Of a stretch of 13,230 bases of DNA, positions 13,204-13,230 are shown piece by piece. This DNA comes from Fibrobacteraceae bacterium (GTDB lineage: Bacteria; Fibrobacterota; Fibrobacteria; Fibrobacterales; Fibrobacteraceae). Location of the stretch: positions 39,574-52,803 of the forward strand of contig JABUUT010000013.1 of assembly GCA_021443045.1 (NCBI GenBank), in the 5' to 3' direction. A program made the translations under genes and the position numbers. Under the pieces are notes generated by a model. The model did not search any database, was not told where the DNA came from, and saw only the letters and a list, made by a program, of their open reading frames with translations. Position 1 is the first letter of the stretch. Each line of letters starts with the position of its first letter.

Positions 13204-13230
13204 AAAAAAAATATATAAAAGACTTGAATT
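13204..13230 (-). promoter_or_regulatory. AT-rich leader of the methylase-like gene, no ribosome site
   Basis: On the minus strand the 27 bases before the ATG contain TATATATT followed by six further T residues and no purine-rich ribosome site. If TATATT is a -10 box, the transcript would be leaderless or nearly so. Any -35 would lie at or beyond the window edge. Confidence 0.25.

Noticed and set aside
1..13230. tRNA or rRNA genes, CRISPR arrays, insertion sequences, prophage attachment sites
   Set aside because: No T-loop GTTCGANNC cloverleaf, regularly spaced repeat array, transposase or integrase motif was seen on either strand.

Overview
The window reads as a chromosomal stretch of a Gram-negative bacterium of moderate GC content. 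An outer-membrane beta-barrel protein of PorV/PorQ type with an N-terminal signal peptide, a MORN-variant repeat protein, frequent T/A-rich leaders and mostly AGG/GGAG ribosome sites are consistent with the Fibrobacter lineage. That placement is inference from gene style; no rRNA or other taxonomic marker is present. Most genes are housekeeping or regulatory, and no transposase, integrase, tRNA or CRISPR array was seen.

Layout. (1) Bases 1-100 hold no gene, only a short GC hairpin and a degenerate heptamer tandem. (2) A minus-strand cluster, 2200 to 101, encodes a small coiled-coil protein, a membrane-anchored M23 (LytM-like) protein in which one catalytic histidine is glycine, and a HAD phosphatase. 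(3) Divergent from it is a plus-strand pair: a 50-residue basic single-span membrane protein (2264-2416), then dnaN (2420-3541), closed by a good intrinsic terminator. The start codon of a TtcA-type tRNA thiolase (3601-4323) lies directly after that terminator. (4) A soluble diguanylate cyclase (4421-5806) faces an aspartokinase (7204-5885) across a hairpin that can terminate in both directions. (5) Divergent from the aspartokinase is a sigma54 activator with no receiver domain (7429-8352). It converges with a PorV/PorQ-like outer-membrane gene (9288-8359), which follows a phosphohexomutase gene (10783-9323) on the minus strand. (6) Divergent from the mutase is a 319-residue repeat protein with a 24-residue period (10860-11819). 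It converges with a degenerate N6-adenine methylase/HsdS fusion (13203-11863) across a 43-bp gap built from three 14-bp repeats.

How the genes work together. Only short operons are suggested: small membrane ORF with dnaN; coiled-coil, M23 and HAD; mutase with outer-membrane protein. The cell-envelope theme recurs (M23 protein, mutase supplying sugar phosphates for surface glycans, outer-membrane barrel). No complete multi-gene system such as a defence island or secretion locus is visible. The most unusual item is the methylase/TRD fusion at the right edge. It keeps the fold and a target-recognition domain but has lost the recognisable SAM-binding and catalytic motifs, which suggests a sequence-specific DNA-binding protein rather than a working methyltransferase.
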